From NCBI GenBank assembly GCA_016212925.1, contig JACRDF010000010.1:124001-188000 (forward strand): DNA of 64,000 bases, given 5' to 3'. Positions within the stretch are counted from its first letter, which is position 1; every line of letters starts with the position of its first letter. The notes below the pieces were generated by a model that searched no databases, had not been told where the DNA came from, and worked only from the letters and a program-made list of their open reading frames with translations. Below, in pieces: positions 47,013 through 56,272 of the stretch. The position numbers were made by a program, and so were the translations under genes. This DNA comes from Desulfomonile tiedjei (lineage in GTDB: Bacteria; Desulfobacterota; Desulfomonilia; Desulfomonilales; Desulfomonilaceae).

Positions 47013-48962
47013 ATGAACACTCAAGGCACGGACAACAATTCCATTTTGGAACAAATACAATCGCCGGAAAACGTTAGGGACTTGCCTCTCGAATCTCTGA
47101 AGGTGTTGGCCGAAGAAGTGCGAGAGTTGATTATTCGCACGGTTGCTGAACGTGGCGGCCATCTTGCATCGAGCCTTGGAGTGGTTGAGCTGACAGTGGC
47201 CATGTTAAAGGTTTTTTCGCCTCCGAAAGACCGTATAGTGTTCGATGTGGGGCACCAGGCCTACGCTTACAAGATCCTCACCGGACGGAAAGACCTTTTC
47301 CACACCCTGCGGACGCGCGGAGGAATAGCGGGTTTTCCGAAGAGGAGAGAAAGCGAATGCGACTTTTTTGACGTGGGCCACGCGGGCAACGCGATCAGTG
47401 TGGCCGCGGGTCTGGCTCAGGCCCGATGCTTCAGCGGCCTGGACCACAAGGTGATTGCGGTGGTGGGCGATGGTTCGCTCACCTGCGGCGTTTCGTATGA
47501 AGGACTCAATCAGGCAGGCGCTGCTGAGAAAGATCTGATCATAATTCTCAATGACAACGAAATGTCCATCTCGCCCAACGTGGGGGCGATGGCTGCGTAT
47601 CTCAACCGCATAATGACAGGCCAATTGGTCACTCGCTTCAGGGCGGAAGTGAAAAACATCCTCAAGAACATCCCCGGCGTGATGGGGCGTTCCATGTACG
47701 GGTTGGCCAAACAGTTCGAGGATGCCTTGAAGGGCTTTGTGACGCCGGGGCGCCTTTTCGAAGACTTGGGGTTTAATTACGTCGGCCCGATAGACGGCCA
47801 CCAAATAAAGCATCTCGTGGAAACGTTCAACAATGTGAAGCGATTCCGGGAGCCCATGCTGATCCACACGATAACCTGCAAAGGCAAGGGTTATTGCGAA
47901 GCGGAAGAAAACCCGAGCCGCTTTCACGGCGTGGGGCCTTTTGAAATAGCTACAGGAGAAGTTATAAAGTCCGAAGGGCCGCCATCCTACACGGATGTGT
48001 TCGGCTGGACCATGATCAAGATGGCTGCCAAGGACCCGAAAATCGTCGCGATTACCGCGGCCATGGAATACGGTACGGGACTGGCCGAATTCGCCCGCCT
48101 GTTTCCCAGCCGCTTCTTTGATGTTGGTATTGCCGAGCAGCACGGCGTGGTTTTTGCCGCGGGTTTGGCCAAAGAGGGCTATCGCCCGATCGTGGCGATT
48201 TACTCGACGTTCCTGCAAAGGGGTTACGATCACCTCCTCCACGACGTATGTATGCAGGAGTTTCCTGTGGTGTTCGCGTTGGACCGAGCCGGACTGGTGG
48301 GGGAAGACGGCCCCACGCACCACGGGGCTTTTGATATCTGCTTTGCCAGGCATATCCCTAACATCACAATTATGGCGCCCGCTAACGAAGACGAACTCGC
48401 TGACATGATTTGCACCGCCGTAACTCTCAACGGCCCGTGCGCTGTGCGCTATCCAAGGTCCGAAGGGTTGGGCGTCCCGATAAAGAAAGAACCCGAGCCA
48501 CTTCCCGTGGGCAAGGCCCAAATGCTCACGGAAGGTGATGATTTGCTCATAATAGCCGCGGGTTCCATGGTGGCTCCCTCTGTTGAGGCCTCCGCCATAC
48601 TTGCCTCGGAAAATATCTCCGTGGCGGTCATGAACGCACGCTTCCTCAAGCCTCTCGACCGGGACCTGATCCTGGAGAAAGCTGCTATAGCCGGGAAGGT
48701 CCTGACCGTTGAAGAAGGGATGCTGACAGGTGGCTTCGGCAGCTCCATTCTGGAACTGCTCGCGGACGAAGGTCTCGGGGATATCAAGACATCCCGACTG
48801 GGAATACCCGACACTTTTGTAGAACACGGCACCAGATCGGAACTGCTGGCTGATTTCGGCCTGAATGCCGAAGGAATCGCTGCACGAGCACGCGCCATGC
48901 TGGAAGGCCTCACCGAAGCCAAACTACGCAGCCTTTCGTTCGGGAGCGGAAGGCCTCGTTGA
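47013..48962 (+). CDS. dxs: 1-deoxy-D-xylulose-5-phosphate synthase
   Basis: A 649-residue thiamine-diphosphate enzyme condensing pyruvate and glyceraldehyde 3-phosphate, first step of the MEP isoprenoid route. HLASSLGVVELTVAMLKVF, the ThDP motif GDGSLTCGVSYEGLNQAGAA...NDNEMSISPNVGAM and the transketolase domain DVGIAEQHGVVFAAGLAKEG, then DRAGLVGEDGPTHHGAFD are all present. ATG at 47013 (after GGGAGCCAG) is the true start; the frame stays open for 330 bases further upstream within ispA. dxr, the next enzyme, is at the window's right end. Confidence 0.97.
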   Translation: MNTQGTDNNSILEQIQSPENVRDLPLESLKVLAEEVRELIIRTVAERGGHLASSLGVVELTVAMLKVFSPPKDRIVFDVGHQAYAYKILTGRKDLFHTLRTRGGIAGFPKRRESECDFFDVGHAGNAISVAAGLAQARCFSGLDHKVIAVVGDGSLTCGVSYEGLNQAGAAEKDLIIILNDNEMSISPNVGAMAAYLNRIMTGQLVTRFRAEVKNILKNIPGVMGRSMYGLAKQFEDALKGFVTPGRLFEDLGFNYVGPIDGHQIKHLVETFNNVKRFREPMLIHTITCKGKGYCEAEENPSRFHGVGPFEIATGEVIKSEGPPSYTDVFGWTMIKMAAKDPKIVAITAAMEYGTGLAEFARLFPSRFFDVGIAEQHGVVFAAGLAKEGYRPIVAIYSTFLQRGYDHLLHDVCMQEFPVVFALDRAGLVGEDGPTHHGAFDICFARHIPNITIMAPANEDELADMICTAVTLNGPCAVRYPRSEGLGVPIKKEPEPLPVGKAQMLTEGDDLLIIAAGSMVAPSVEASAILASENISVAVMNARFLKPLDRDLILEKAAIAGKVLTVEEGMLTGGFGSSILELLADEGLGDIKTSRLGIPDTFVEHGTRSELLADFGLNAEGIAARARAMLEGLTEAKLRSLSFGSGRPR

Positions 48963-49186
48963 TTTGCCCCAATCCCGAACACCTGCGACGGAGCTGAACT
49001 TTCACGCGGCCTCGCGGTCAGAACAGCTCAGATAAGCTTCGAGCGCCTCAAATATCGACTCCAGCCGAACTAAGGTCGTCTATAGGGCGAGGAATTTGTG
49101 GGGAGAGTTTTTTAAGAACCATTATCTTAATAAACCCAACTAGCTCCGCCATTTTGTTGAATTGAAATAGGGAGGCGGTCTTTCTT

Positions 49187-49561
49187 TTGGGCAGGAAGTC
49201 TATTGACAAACCTACGCCACTGACGCACATTGAGCATACGAAGGTCTTCATTGAAGTGCCTGTCTTTACAGAGGATGCGCGAAAGAACCTTCGAGAAGAT
49301 GAACTCAGAGCCATTCAATATGTCTTAACGGTCAACCCCAAAGCGGGCACTTTGATTCCGGGATGTAAGGGGCTTTGGAAACTAAGATGGGGAGCGAAGG
49401 GACGAGGAAAGACCGGCGGAATAAGGATCATATATTATTGGGCAGCAAAACATGATCAAATCCTGTTTCTTTACCTCTTCCCCAAAAACGAGACTGAGGA
49501 TCTGACAACGAAACAATATAAGATTTTGAGGGAGTATGTCAGGAGAGAATACAATGAATGA
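49187..49561 (+). CDS. RelE/HigB-like toxin
   Basis: A 124-residue toxin-like protein: HTKVFIEVPVFTEDARKNLR, GLWKLRWGAKGRGKTGGIRI then IYYWAAKHDQILFLYLFPKN and EDLTTKQYKILREYV, the pattern of RelE/HigB2-type mRNA interferases. The only start in the proper place is TTG at 49187 with GGGAGG 13 bases upstream; it may instead start near residue 14. Overlaps the HTH antitoxin gene by 8 bases, toxin first. Confidence 0.88.
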   Translation: MGRKSIDKPTPLTHIEHTKVFIEVPVFTEDARKNLREDELRAIQYVLTVNPKAGTLIPGCKGLWKLRWGAKGRGKTGGIRIIYYWAAKHDQILFLYLFPKNETEDLTTKQYKILREYVRREYNE

Positions 49562-49895
49562 GCAAGGTTTCAATAGACTGATGGAAGGAGTGAAACAAGG
49601 CGCTGAATATCTGAAGGGGCTCCGCAAACCCTCCCGCATAGATAAAGTGGCCGTTCGGATTCCCGACGTAAGAAATATTCGAGAAAAATTAAAAGTAACT
49701 CAGGCTGAATTTGCTGAAATGTTAGGCATAAGCGTAAGGACGCTTCAGAATTGGGAACAAAAGCGCCGCGTGCCTGATGGACCTGCACGAATCTTGATAG
49801 AATTGGCAGCGACTTACCCAAATCATGTTCGGAAAGTTTCTCGAAGAGTCGTGGAACGAGGAGCCGAGGAAAAGAGAGCCGGGGCGGGCTATTGA
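49554..49895 (+). CDS. XRE-family antitoxin (HigA-like)
   Basis: A 113-residue protein with a helix-turn-helix: IREKLKVTQAEFAEMLGISV then RTLQNWEQKRRVPDGPARIL, as in antitoxins that follow HigB2/RelE toxins. ATG at 49554 with AGGAGAG six bases before. A basic C terminus (RKVSRRVVERGAEEKRAG) extends past the domain. Probable self-repressor of the pair. Confidence 0.92.
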   Translation: MNEQGFNRLMEGVKQGAEYLKGLRKPSRIDKVAVRIPDVRNIREKLKVTQAEFAEMLGISVRTLQNWEQKRRVPDGPARILIELAATYPNHVRKVSRRVVERGAEEKRAGAGY

Positions 49896-50159
49896 CGAAT
49901 CAGGCGCCGAGTTGAATACTGTTTCTCAGCCGGTAAATGACTACAAGAGCGACCTATCTCCGGACGAATTTATAAAGCTGTGCAGGACCATAACGACTTA
50001 AACTGACCAGAAAAAGCCCTCATAATGAACAAGCCTGGCCGGTGAATTGGGTTCCAAGGAGGCGCGGGTTTGTCAAAACAATGGTTCCGTTCTTCGTAAT
50101 AAAGAAGTATCCTCCGGGCATCTATCCGTTGAACGCACATCCGCATTGAAGGTTTCTTC

Positions 50160-51764
50160 ATGACTCCGCAGAATGGGGACATTCTACAATCAACTGTTAA
50201 AGAACGCGCAGACGAGCAATCACCCGCCGCGATTGAAGCTTCCCACATTGATCCGGCGAAGATGATCCTACTGTTCAACGCGTCCAAGGCCTTTGCGTCC
50301 ACTACGGACCTGGACCAACTCCTCAATGTTATAGTGAATGAAGTTCAGAACGTGCTCTATTGCGAAGGCGCAGGGGTCCTGTTGTACGATGAAGAGAAAG
50401 ACGACTTTTACTGGAGGAGTGTCCAGGACAAAGGCGGCTTTTTCTCGTCCGCGCGGGAAGACATAAGAATCCCCAAAGACCAGGGCGTATGCGGTTGGGT
50501 CTTTGCCAGTGGGCAACCCGCTCTTGTTCACGATGCCGCGAACGATCCAAGGATTTACAGGCAGGTTGAAACCAAATCAGGCTTCACCACTCGAAACATG
50601 ATCTGCGTTCCCCTGAATACCCGCGAGAGACGACTCGGCGTCTTGTATGCCCTTAACAAAACCGATGGATCGTTCACCGGCGAAGACCTTGAGATTATGC
50701 AGGCGTTGTCCAGCAACGTGGCGCTGGCCCTTGAGAATGCTTCGTACCTCGAGAGTCTGATGAACTCTCACAGGGAACTGGAACGGCTCAACCGGGTCAA
50801 AAACAAAATTCTCCACCATCTTTCTCACGAATTGAAAACCCCTCTGGCCATCATCGAGGCCTCGCTTAGGACGATGGTTCGCCGGATGGAAATGGAAAGC
50901 ATCCCCAGGGACAAGCTGCCCTTTGAGCGCATCACCCGGAACCTCGACCGGTTAAAAACCATCGAAAAACAGGTGGGGCACATTGTCGAGGAAAAGGAGT
51001 TCCCAGAACGCAAGGTGATTTCAGAGTTTCTGGATCATCTGGAGGATTTCATCGAAATCGAGGCGGAAGAGGAGCCTCGACTAAAAGAAGCGCTGGAAGC
51101 GCTACGGCGTAAGATAGCCGATCAATTTCCGCCAAAGAAGGAAGACGCTGAAACGGTCGCTGTGAAGAGAGCGTTTCAGACTGTAGAATTTCGGGTCAAG
51201 CAGATGATACTGGACCGAAGGTTGAACATCGAATTTGTTCCGCCTGATGCGGTTATCGTAAGGATGCAGCCGCAGATAATGATATCCGTCGTCGAGGGCC
51301 TGGTGAGAAATGCAATCGAGAACACCCCCGACCATGGACGAATTGTAATCAAAGGAGAGAATTCCTCGTCCGGCTACAGGATCACCGTTACCGACTGCGG
51401 AGTGGGAATACCGGAGAGCGAGCAACCGAACATCTTCGAGGGTTTCTATCCGGTGCAGGAGACGGACCTTTACAGTTCGGGTCGCCAGTACGCATTCAAT
51501 GCCGGCGGCACCGGGACTGACCTCTTGAAGATCAAGATCTTCTCCGAGCGCTTCGGGTTCAGCGTGCGCTTTCAAAGTTTCCGTTGTCCGTGCATCCCCA
51601 CCGGTCGCGACGTCTGCCCCGGTGACATTGCTAAATGCGCCTGCTGCGAAAAGATCGAGGACTGCTACGAGAAAGGCGGCACTGAATTCGTCATCGAGAT
51701 CCCACCGGAATTGGTCGAACCTGGAGATGAAGGCCAGAGCGCAGCCTCGGGTTCTGTAGAATAA
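50160..51764 (+). CDS. GAF-domain histidine kinase with C-terminal cysteine cluster
   Basis: A 534-residue soluble sensor kinase. GAF domain about 32-200 (DLDQLLNVIVNEVQNVLYCE, RNMICVPLNTRERRLGVLYA). HisKA motif ILHHLSHELKTPLAIIEASL with His223; the HATPase N-box VEGLVRNAIENTPDHG and G1 DCGVGIPESEQ with G2 GGTGTDL are clear. Near the end, residues 476-502, an insert in the ATPase domain holds seven cysteines (476, 478, 486, 493, 495, 496, 502: RCPCIPTG, DVCPGD, KCACCEKIEDC). This could bind zinc or an Fe-S cluster and make the kinase redox- or metal-responsive. No response regulator is next to it. Confidence 0.9.
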   Translation: MTPQNGDILQSTVKERADEQSPAAIEASHIDPAKMILLFNASKAFASTTDLDQLLNVIVNEVQNVLYCEGAGVLLYDEEKDDFYWRSVQDKGGFFSSAREDIRIPKDQGVCGWVFASGQPALVHDAANDPRIYRQVETKSGFTTRNMICVPLNTRERRLGVLYALNKTDGSFTGEDLEIMQALSSNVALALENASYLESLMNSHRELERLNRVKNKILHHLSHELKTPLAIIEASLRTMVRRMEMESIPRDKLPFERITRNLDRLKTIEKQVGHIVEEKEFPERKVISEFLDHLEDFIEIEAEEEPRLKEALEALRRKIADQFPPKKEDAETVAVKRAFQTVEFRVKQMILDRRLNIEFVPPDAVIVRMQPQIMISVVEGLVRNAIENTPDHGRIVIKGENSSSGYRITVTDCGVGIPESEQPNIFEGFYPVQETDLYSSGRQYAFNAGGTGTDLLKIKIFSERFGFSVRFQSFRCPCIPTGRDVCPGDIAKCACCEKIEDCYEKGGTEFVIEIPPELVEPGDEGQSAASGSVE

Positions 51765-51972
51765 ACTGTGCGAGGAGCCTCTATCAGGGAGAGGATGAGT
51801 TCGGAATTCAATTTCCTGGAGAAGTCGGAGCCCCTGTGTGATAATCGGGGTACAAAGGTCAGGGGAAAGACGATGCTGCGACCTGAATTGTCAGGGATCA
51901 TGAGTTAGACGACATGAGATCTGACAGGCATGCGTAAGAAAAATTACCAACATTGCTTAGTGGACTGGAACA

Positions 51973-52947
51973 ATGAAACAAAATCAATCCCATGTGGCAC
52001 AACTGGAATCGCTGGAGTGGCTCGCTTTTGACTACCCTCACGAGACGATTGGGCGAGCTTTGATGATTCAGTCGGATTGTCTCGAATGGTTAAGGACGTC
52101 TCCCCCTGATACGTTTCACGCGGTGGTAACTGACCCTCCCTACGGAGTCAAGGAATATGATTTAGACCAGCTTGAAAAGAGAGCCAACGGCGTGGGGGGC
52201 ATTTGGCGAATTCCCCCCTCCTTTGATGGACACCTTCGGTCTCCGCTGCCTCGGTTCACGGCGCTCTCTGAAAAGGACAGGATGATTCTCAAGAAATTCT
52301 TCGTGGAATGGGCAAGACTCATTGTGCGCGTGCTTCGACCCGGTGGTCACGTTTTCATAGCCGGTAACGCGTTTCTCTCCCAGTTGGTTTTCTCCGCTTT
52401 GATCGAGGGCGGATTGGAGTTTAGAGGAGAAGTTATTCGTTTAGTGAGGACGCTGCGAGGCGGCGACAAACCGAAGAACGCTGAAGAGGAATTTCCGGAA
52501 GTATCGTCGCTAGCCAGAGGTTGTTATGAACCCTGGGGGATTCTGAGGAAGCCGCTTCCCCGCGGCATGAAAGTGAGTGATTGCTTACGCCGATATCAAA
52601 CCGGTGGGCTAAGAAGGCGTCCAGACGGCAGACCGTTTGATGATGTTATAATAAGTGAGCGAACTCCACAGCGGGAGCGAAAAATTGCAGATCATCCAAG
52701 TCTCAAACCACAGTCATTTTTGAGACAGGTGGTCCACGCTTCTCTTCCCTTGGGAGAAGGCGTCGTTCTCGACCCGTTCATGGGATCAGGCTCCACAATG
52801 GCAGCCTGCAATGCCGTAGGTCTGGGATCCGTGGGCGTGGAGAGATTGCCAGAATACTATGAGATGGCCAGAACTGCGATACCCAGACTTTCAGTACTAG
52901 CCGTTGGCGAAAACCTTGATGAAAACCAACTCCTCTTGTCGCTTTAG
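51973..52947 (+). CDS. Site-specific DNA methyltransferase (N6-A or N4-C)
   Basis: A 324-residue beta-class DNA methyltransferase. Catalytic motif IV VVTDPPYGVK (DPPY at 54-57) comes before the SAM-binding motif I VVLDPFMGSGSTMAACNAVG (267-275), and VLRPGGHVFIAGNAF is also present. DPPY implies exocyclic amino methylation. Its 3' end meets the opposite-strand gene at 52944 with a 4-base overlap, a convergent restriction-modification layout. Recognition sequence unknown. Confidence 0.92.
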   Translation: MKQNQSHVAQLESLEWLAFDYPHETIGRALMIQSDCLEWLRTSPPDTFHAVVTDPPYGVKEYDLDQLEKRANGVGGIWRIPPSFDGHLRSPLPRFTALSEKDRMILKKFFVEWARLIVRVLRPGGHVFIAGNAFLSQLVFSALIEGGLEFRGEVIRLVRTLRGGDKPKNAEEEFPEVSSLARGCYEPWGILRKPLPRGMKVSDCLRRYQTGGLRRRPDGRPFDDVIISERTPQRERKIADHPSLKPQSFLRQVVHASLPLGEGVVLDPFMGSGSTMAACNAVGLGSVGVERLPEYYEMARTAIPRLSVLAVGENLDENQLLLSL

Positions 52948-53615
52948 TCATCTGGCAGCCTATAAATCCAATTCCCACGCATTTTCTCGTAACCAGACTG
53001 GGTTATGCTGGCAGTAATCGTTCGTCGGCTCGTGCCTTTCCTGCCTGCAAATGACCAATCTTGTTGCGTCACGCGCGCGCCCAAAACCTCGCGAAAAACA
53101 AAGGGTTTGGGGCGAACCAAACTCAGGTCATCAGCCTGTTTATTACTGTCAAAGACAAACACCATCAGCCATGTGTCCTCGGGATTGTGCCCTTGCCAGC
53201 CCTGTTGATGCCGAGAAGCCTTAACCTCGATGCCTTCCGCCGCATGTTGAGCCGAATTGCCGGGGAACCGACCTGCCGGAAGAAGGTCGGGGTGTCCGTT
53301 GTGATATCTATTTCGCACCAATCCATCGCAGTAGTAGGGAATCCGCATGTGCAAAAACTCACCTACGATGCTACTGAAATTGGCCGCCATAACTATGCTT
53401 TCAAGTCGCGGAATCGCTCTGCTGTAAAGCTTCTTGTTGATAAGCCCCAAGAAATCCACAAAGTCCGTCATGGCACGATAGATATGCCCTGTCGTAAGCC
53501 CGTACGGTAAGGATGCTTCCGAATTAAAGAATTCTAGGAGAGGCATTCTCGGCAGGCAGGCTAGTTTTTCCCAATTTGGCGGCACTACGGCTCCTTGCCG
53601 CGCGCGCTCTATCAC
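52944..53615 (-). CDS. Putative type II restriction endonuclease (PD-(D/E)xK)
   Basis: A 223-residue protein with no signal peptide. The likely nuclease core is HNGHPDLLPAGRFPG...AAEGIEVKASRHQQGW: Asp110, then Glu130-x-Lys132 as the (D/E)xK, with Glu86 possibly the upstream acid. QGHNPEDTWLMVFVFDSNKQ follows. It converges with a DNA methyltransferase gene, the main reason for the call. The start is GTG at 53615, just after an in-frame stop, and lacks a clear ribosome-binding site. I cannot match it to a named enzyme. Not to be taken as verified. Confidence 0.75.
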   Translation of the reverse strand: MIERARQGAVVPPNWEKLACLPRMPLLEFFNSEASLPYGLTTGHIYRAMTDFVDFLGLINKKLYSRAIPRLESIVMAANFSSIVGEFLHMRIPYYCDGLVRNRYHNGHPDLLPAGRFPGNSAQHAAEGIEVKASRHQQGWQGHNPEDTWLMVFVFDSNKQADDLSLVRPKPFVFREVLGARVTQQDWSFAGRKGTSRRTITASITQSGYEKMRGNWIYRLPDD

Positions 53616-53785
53616 TACAGAGAGTCGGAGTCAACTGGAAAAGCCAGGGAGTTTTAACCATGCCCTGCCTAATGTTGCCAAGCGCCGAGGCATCCATCCG
53701 CGTGACATGGTGCGCACCCAGTTCTCATCATGTGAAACCTTCCAAGTGTGCCCAGGTCACTTTCTTGACGGCCGCTGCCAGATAC

Positions 53786-54700
53786 TTAGGCTTTCTTGGA
53801 CTTTATAAATGTGCCGTCGCGGTACTCTTGGAAAGCGATCCTCAGCTCCTCTTGCGTATTCATCACGATGGGGCCGTACCAAGCGACAGGTTCACCGATA
53901 GGCTTGCCTGACATCAGTAGGAATCTCACGGAATCGCCCTCCGTTGAGACCGTGATCCGGTCGCCGTCGCCAAAGAGGACGAGAGTCCGGTCGCCTATGA
54001 AGGGGTCTGTTTGCATATCGAAGTAGTTTAGGCCCTCGATCTCGTAGGAAAGCGGCAGCTTCTCGTTGCAGAAACAACCCTTGCCGCCTATGACGTAGGC
54101 AAAAACAGTGTGTCCACGCTTGGTGGGATGAATGAATTCCGATCCCGCGGGGACCGTCACATCCAGGTATTCCGGGTCGGTAACGATATCCTGGACCGGT
54201 CCTTGTTCATCGCCAACACGGCCGCATATGACCTTGATGCTTGCGCCATCCTGCAGTTGGACTTCAGGGATCTGCTTATTCTTTACATCTCGATAGCGAG
54301 GGTCCATCATTTTGTGGGATTTCGGAAGATTGGCCCAAAGTTGGAATCCATACATCCGTCCGGCTGCGTCTCCTTTGGGCATTTCCTGGTGAACGATTCC
54401 GCTTCCGGCTGTCATCCACTGCACATCACCGCCGGATATGACTCCCTGATTACCCATGCTGTCTCCATGTTCCACCTCTCCACCGAGAACGTACGTGATG
54501 GTCTCGATTCCCCGATGAGGATGCCAAGGGAACCCTTTGATATAGTGCGCCGGGTTGTCTGACCGGAAATCGTCCAGTAGCAGAAAAGGGTCAAATGCGG
54601 GAACATGGCTGAATCCGATCACTCGCTCCAGGTGCACACCCGCGCCCTCGATCGTCGGTTTGCTCTTTAACACCTTACGGATCTTTCTCATTTCAATCAT
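53786..54700 (-). CDS. Pirin-family protein
   Basis: A 304-residue bicupin. The pirin metal site is in the N-terminal cupin: FPWHPHRGIETITYVLGGEV, EHGDSMGNQG and VQWMTAGSGIVHQEMPKG, giving His, His, His and Glu ligands. Pirins bind Fe or Ni and several have quercetin dioxygenase activity; a role in redox signalling is also discussed. ATG at 54700 with AAGGGGAAGAA upstream. It is 22 bases downstream of the channel gene on the same strand, so the two are probably co-transcribed. Confidence 0.95.
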   Translation of the reverse strand: MIEMRKIRKVLKSKPTIEGAGVHLERVIGFSHVPAFDPFLLLDDFRSDNPAHYIKGFPWHPHRGIETITYVLGGEVEHGDSMGNQGVISGGDVQWMTAGSGIVHQEMPKGDAAGRMYGFQLWANLPKSHKMMDPRYRDVKNKQIPEVQLQDGASIKVICGRVGDEQGPVQDIVTDPEYLDVTVPAGSEFIHPTKRGHTVFAYVIGGKGCFCNEKLPLSYEIEGLNYFDMQTDPFIGDRTLVLFGDGDRITVSTEGDSVRFLLMSGKPIGEPVAWYGPIVMNTQEELRIAFQEYRDGTFIKSKKA

Positions 54701-54722
54701 TTCTTCCCCTTTCGCTTCCAAG

Positions 54723-55889
54723 CTAGAAATGCCCTCCCCCGCGTTTGCGAAATGGTCGCGATGGAGGCTCCCACACGCTCATCTGCCAATTATCCGGATG
54801 GCTGGTCGCGCGTATCCATGGTGGCACGGAGATGCGGAAATATTGTGATAGTGAATAAATGTAGGGTTCATACATGCCACGGAGTTCCTTGAGTTGTCCG
54901 TCCGCATCGCTTCCTTCGCGGAGCTTTAGACCGGACGCTGCCAGTGTGGAGCGCAAGTGTGCCAACTCTGCCGGGGAAAGTCGATCCCGCTCCGGCTCAA
55001 GCGGAGGAGTGTAAAACACTATGGCAAGGTCCACAACCGCGTGTCGTGCCATAGCAAAAGTGCGCTGAGCTTGTCGTCGGCAGGCTCCCTCTACGCCGGT
55101 CATTACCAGCGCACTGGCGTCGAGGACTGTGGTAAGGGCCGCAAGCCAGGACTGGTTGTCGTGTTGTGAACGAAAATAAGCGAGTACCGGATACGATAGG
55201 TGGATCTCAAGGAATTCCGCGGACCAAAGCTCCCACTCGTGGAGAAGCTGCTCCAATTCCTCCATTCCATGTGTGTCTTTGTGTCGGAACAACATTTCCG
55301 CCGCAGTCGGAGGTGAACCCGCCCGCGCATCCAGCAGGGAGATGCTTACCTCTCGGCGGGAAAAGGATTGATTAAGCGGAGGTACATATCCGATGATCAA
55401 AGCCAGAAACGCGAACCCCATACCTGCTTCCATTACGACAAGGAATCTCGCGAGCGCGGTGCGAGGCGAAACATCACCTAATCCCAGGGTGAAAAAGGTT
55501 GTACCGCTCAGATACAGGTCCGTAAGGAAGCTCTGCCGACCGTCCGGGGTGTTAAGCTCGGACCCTGCGGCCCAGTGCAAACACGCGAAGCCGACCATCA
55601 AGCCCAGCGCCCACAAACCCACCAGTACCAACAAGGAAAGGGGACCGTAGAAACTAAAGTAGCCTTCCTTGCGTTTGCCAAACCACAATGAAGAAACCAA
55701 AGCAGAATATGCTACCCAAGTGTATCGGTAGAAAAGACGCGTGAGGCGAACGCGGCGAGTCACGCGACGCGGAAGAATAATTGTTTCAAACGCATCCCAT
55801 AGCACGACCAGGATGAAGCCCCCTCCGAGCAACGCGGACAAAATTCTCACATTTACCCCCGATTCGGCTTCGGCCCCTACACTTGCCAT
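54723..55889 (-). CDS. Two-pore-type potassium-channel-like membrane protein
   Basis: A 388-residue protein. N-terminal helices (about 14-34, 55-72, 80-105 and 135-165) surround a pore with filter-like GTTFFTLGLGDVSPRTALAR (usual TLGYGD; here TLGLGD). After ARFLVVMEAGMGFAFLALII the long C terminus (about 185-388) is soluble and helical, with CRRQAQRTFAMARHAVVDLA and no RCK domain. A K+ or other cation channel regulated by the C-terminal region is likely; the Tyr-to-Leu change in the filter may alter selectivity. First gene of a unit with the pirin. Confidence 0.85.
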   Translation of the reverse strand: MASVGAEAESGVNVRILSALLGGGFILVVLWDAFETIILPRRVTRRVRLTRLFYRYTWVAYSALVSSLWFGKRKEGYFSFYGPLSLLVLVGLWALGLMVGFACLHWAAGSELNTPDGRQSFLTDLYLSGTTFFTLGLGDVSPRTALARFLVVMEAGMGFAFLALIIGYVPPLNQSFSRREVSISLLDARAGSPPTAAEMLFRHKDTHGMEELEQLLHEWELWSAEFLEIHLSYPVLAYFRSQHDNQSWLAALTTVLDASALVMTGVEGACRRQAQRTFAMARHAVVDLAIVFYTPPLEPERDRLSPAELAHLRSTLAASGLKLREGSDADGQLKELRGMYEPYIYSLSQYFRISVPPWIRATSHPDNWQMSVWEPPSRPFRKRGGGHF

Positions 55890-55979
55890 GGAAGGAGCTT
55901 GTCCTTACTCGGAATCAAACACCGAAAGCATTGGTCAAAGCAATTGAAATTGAAACCGAAATCTTTTCCTCAATTCTGA

Positions 55980-56180
55980 TCACAAAATTTCCGCAATACA
56001 ATGCACAATGAATATTAAGCTCATTTCTTTTGAAGAGGCATTTGGATACTGTGACTCCTGAATCGCGAGCACAGTTCCGAAAAAGTCATCATCTTTTGTG
56101 AATGTGGGGCGTAGGATACCTGGCATTACATGCGTCAACAGCGATAGACCTCTCCAGCTGCACGGAATTCCGTTCCCCAT
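55980..56180 (-). pseudogene. Possible DUF5615/PIN-like remnant
   Basis: A 66-codon frame with RGLSLLTHVMPG and PTFTKDDDFF, faintly like the DUF5615 pattern (RRGxDVLT...VLFTQDxDF), then ending in a normal-looking IFIVHCIAEIL. The middle of the domain is missing. It could equally be chance. No partner HTH or DUF433 gene is visible. Confidence 0.25.
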
Positions 56181-56272
56181 TTGAGCGTTGGTGCACTGTC
56201 CATTGACTTTTGAACAACCAACGATTTTAATAAAGATTGTCGGTGTTCAGACCTGCAAGAGAGGAGAGCCTT

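Noticed and set aside
47205-48827. Minus-strand frame of 540 codons opposite dxs
   Set aside because: It is the antisense shadow of dxs, whose motifs are complete. High GC at third positions opens such frames.
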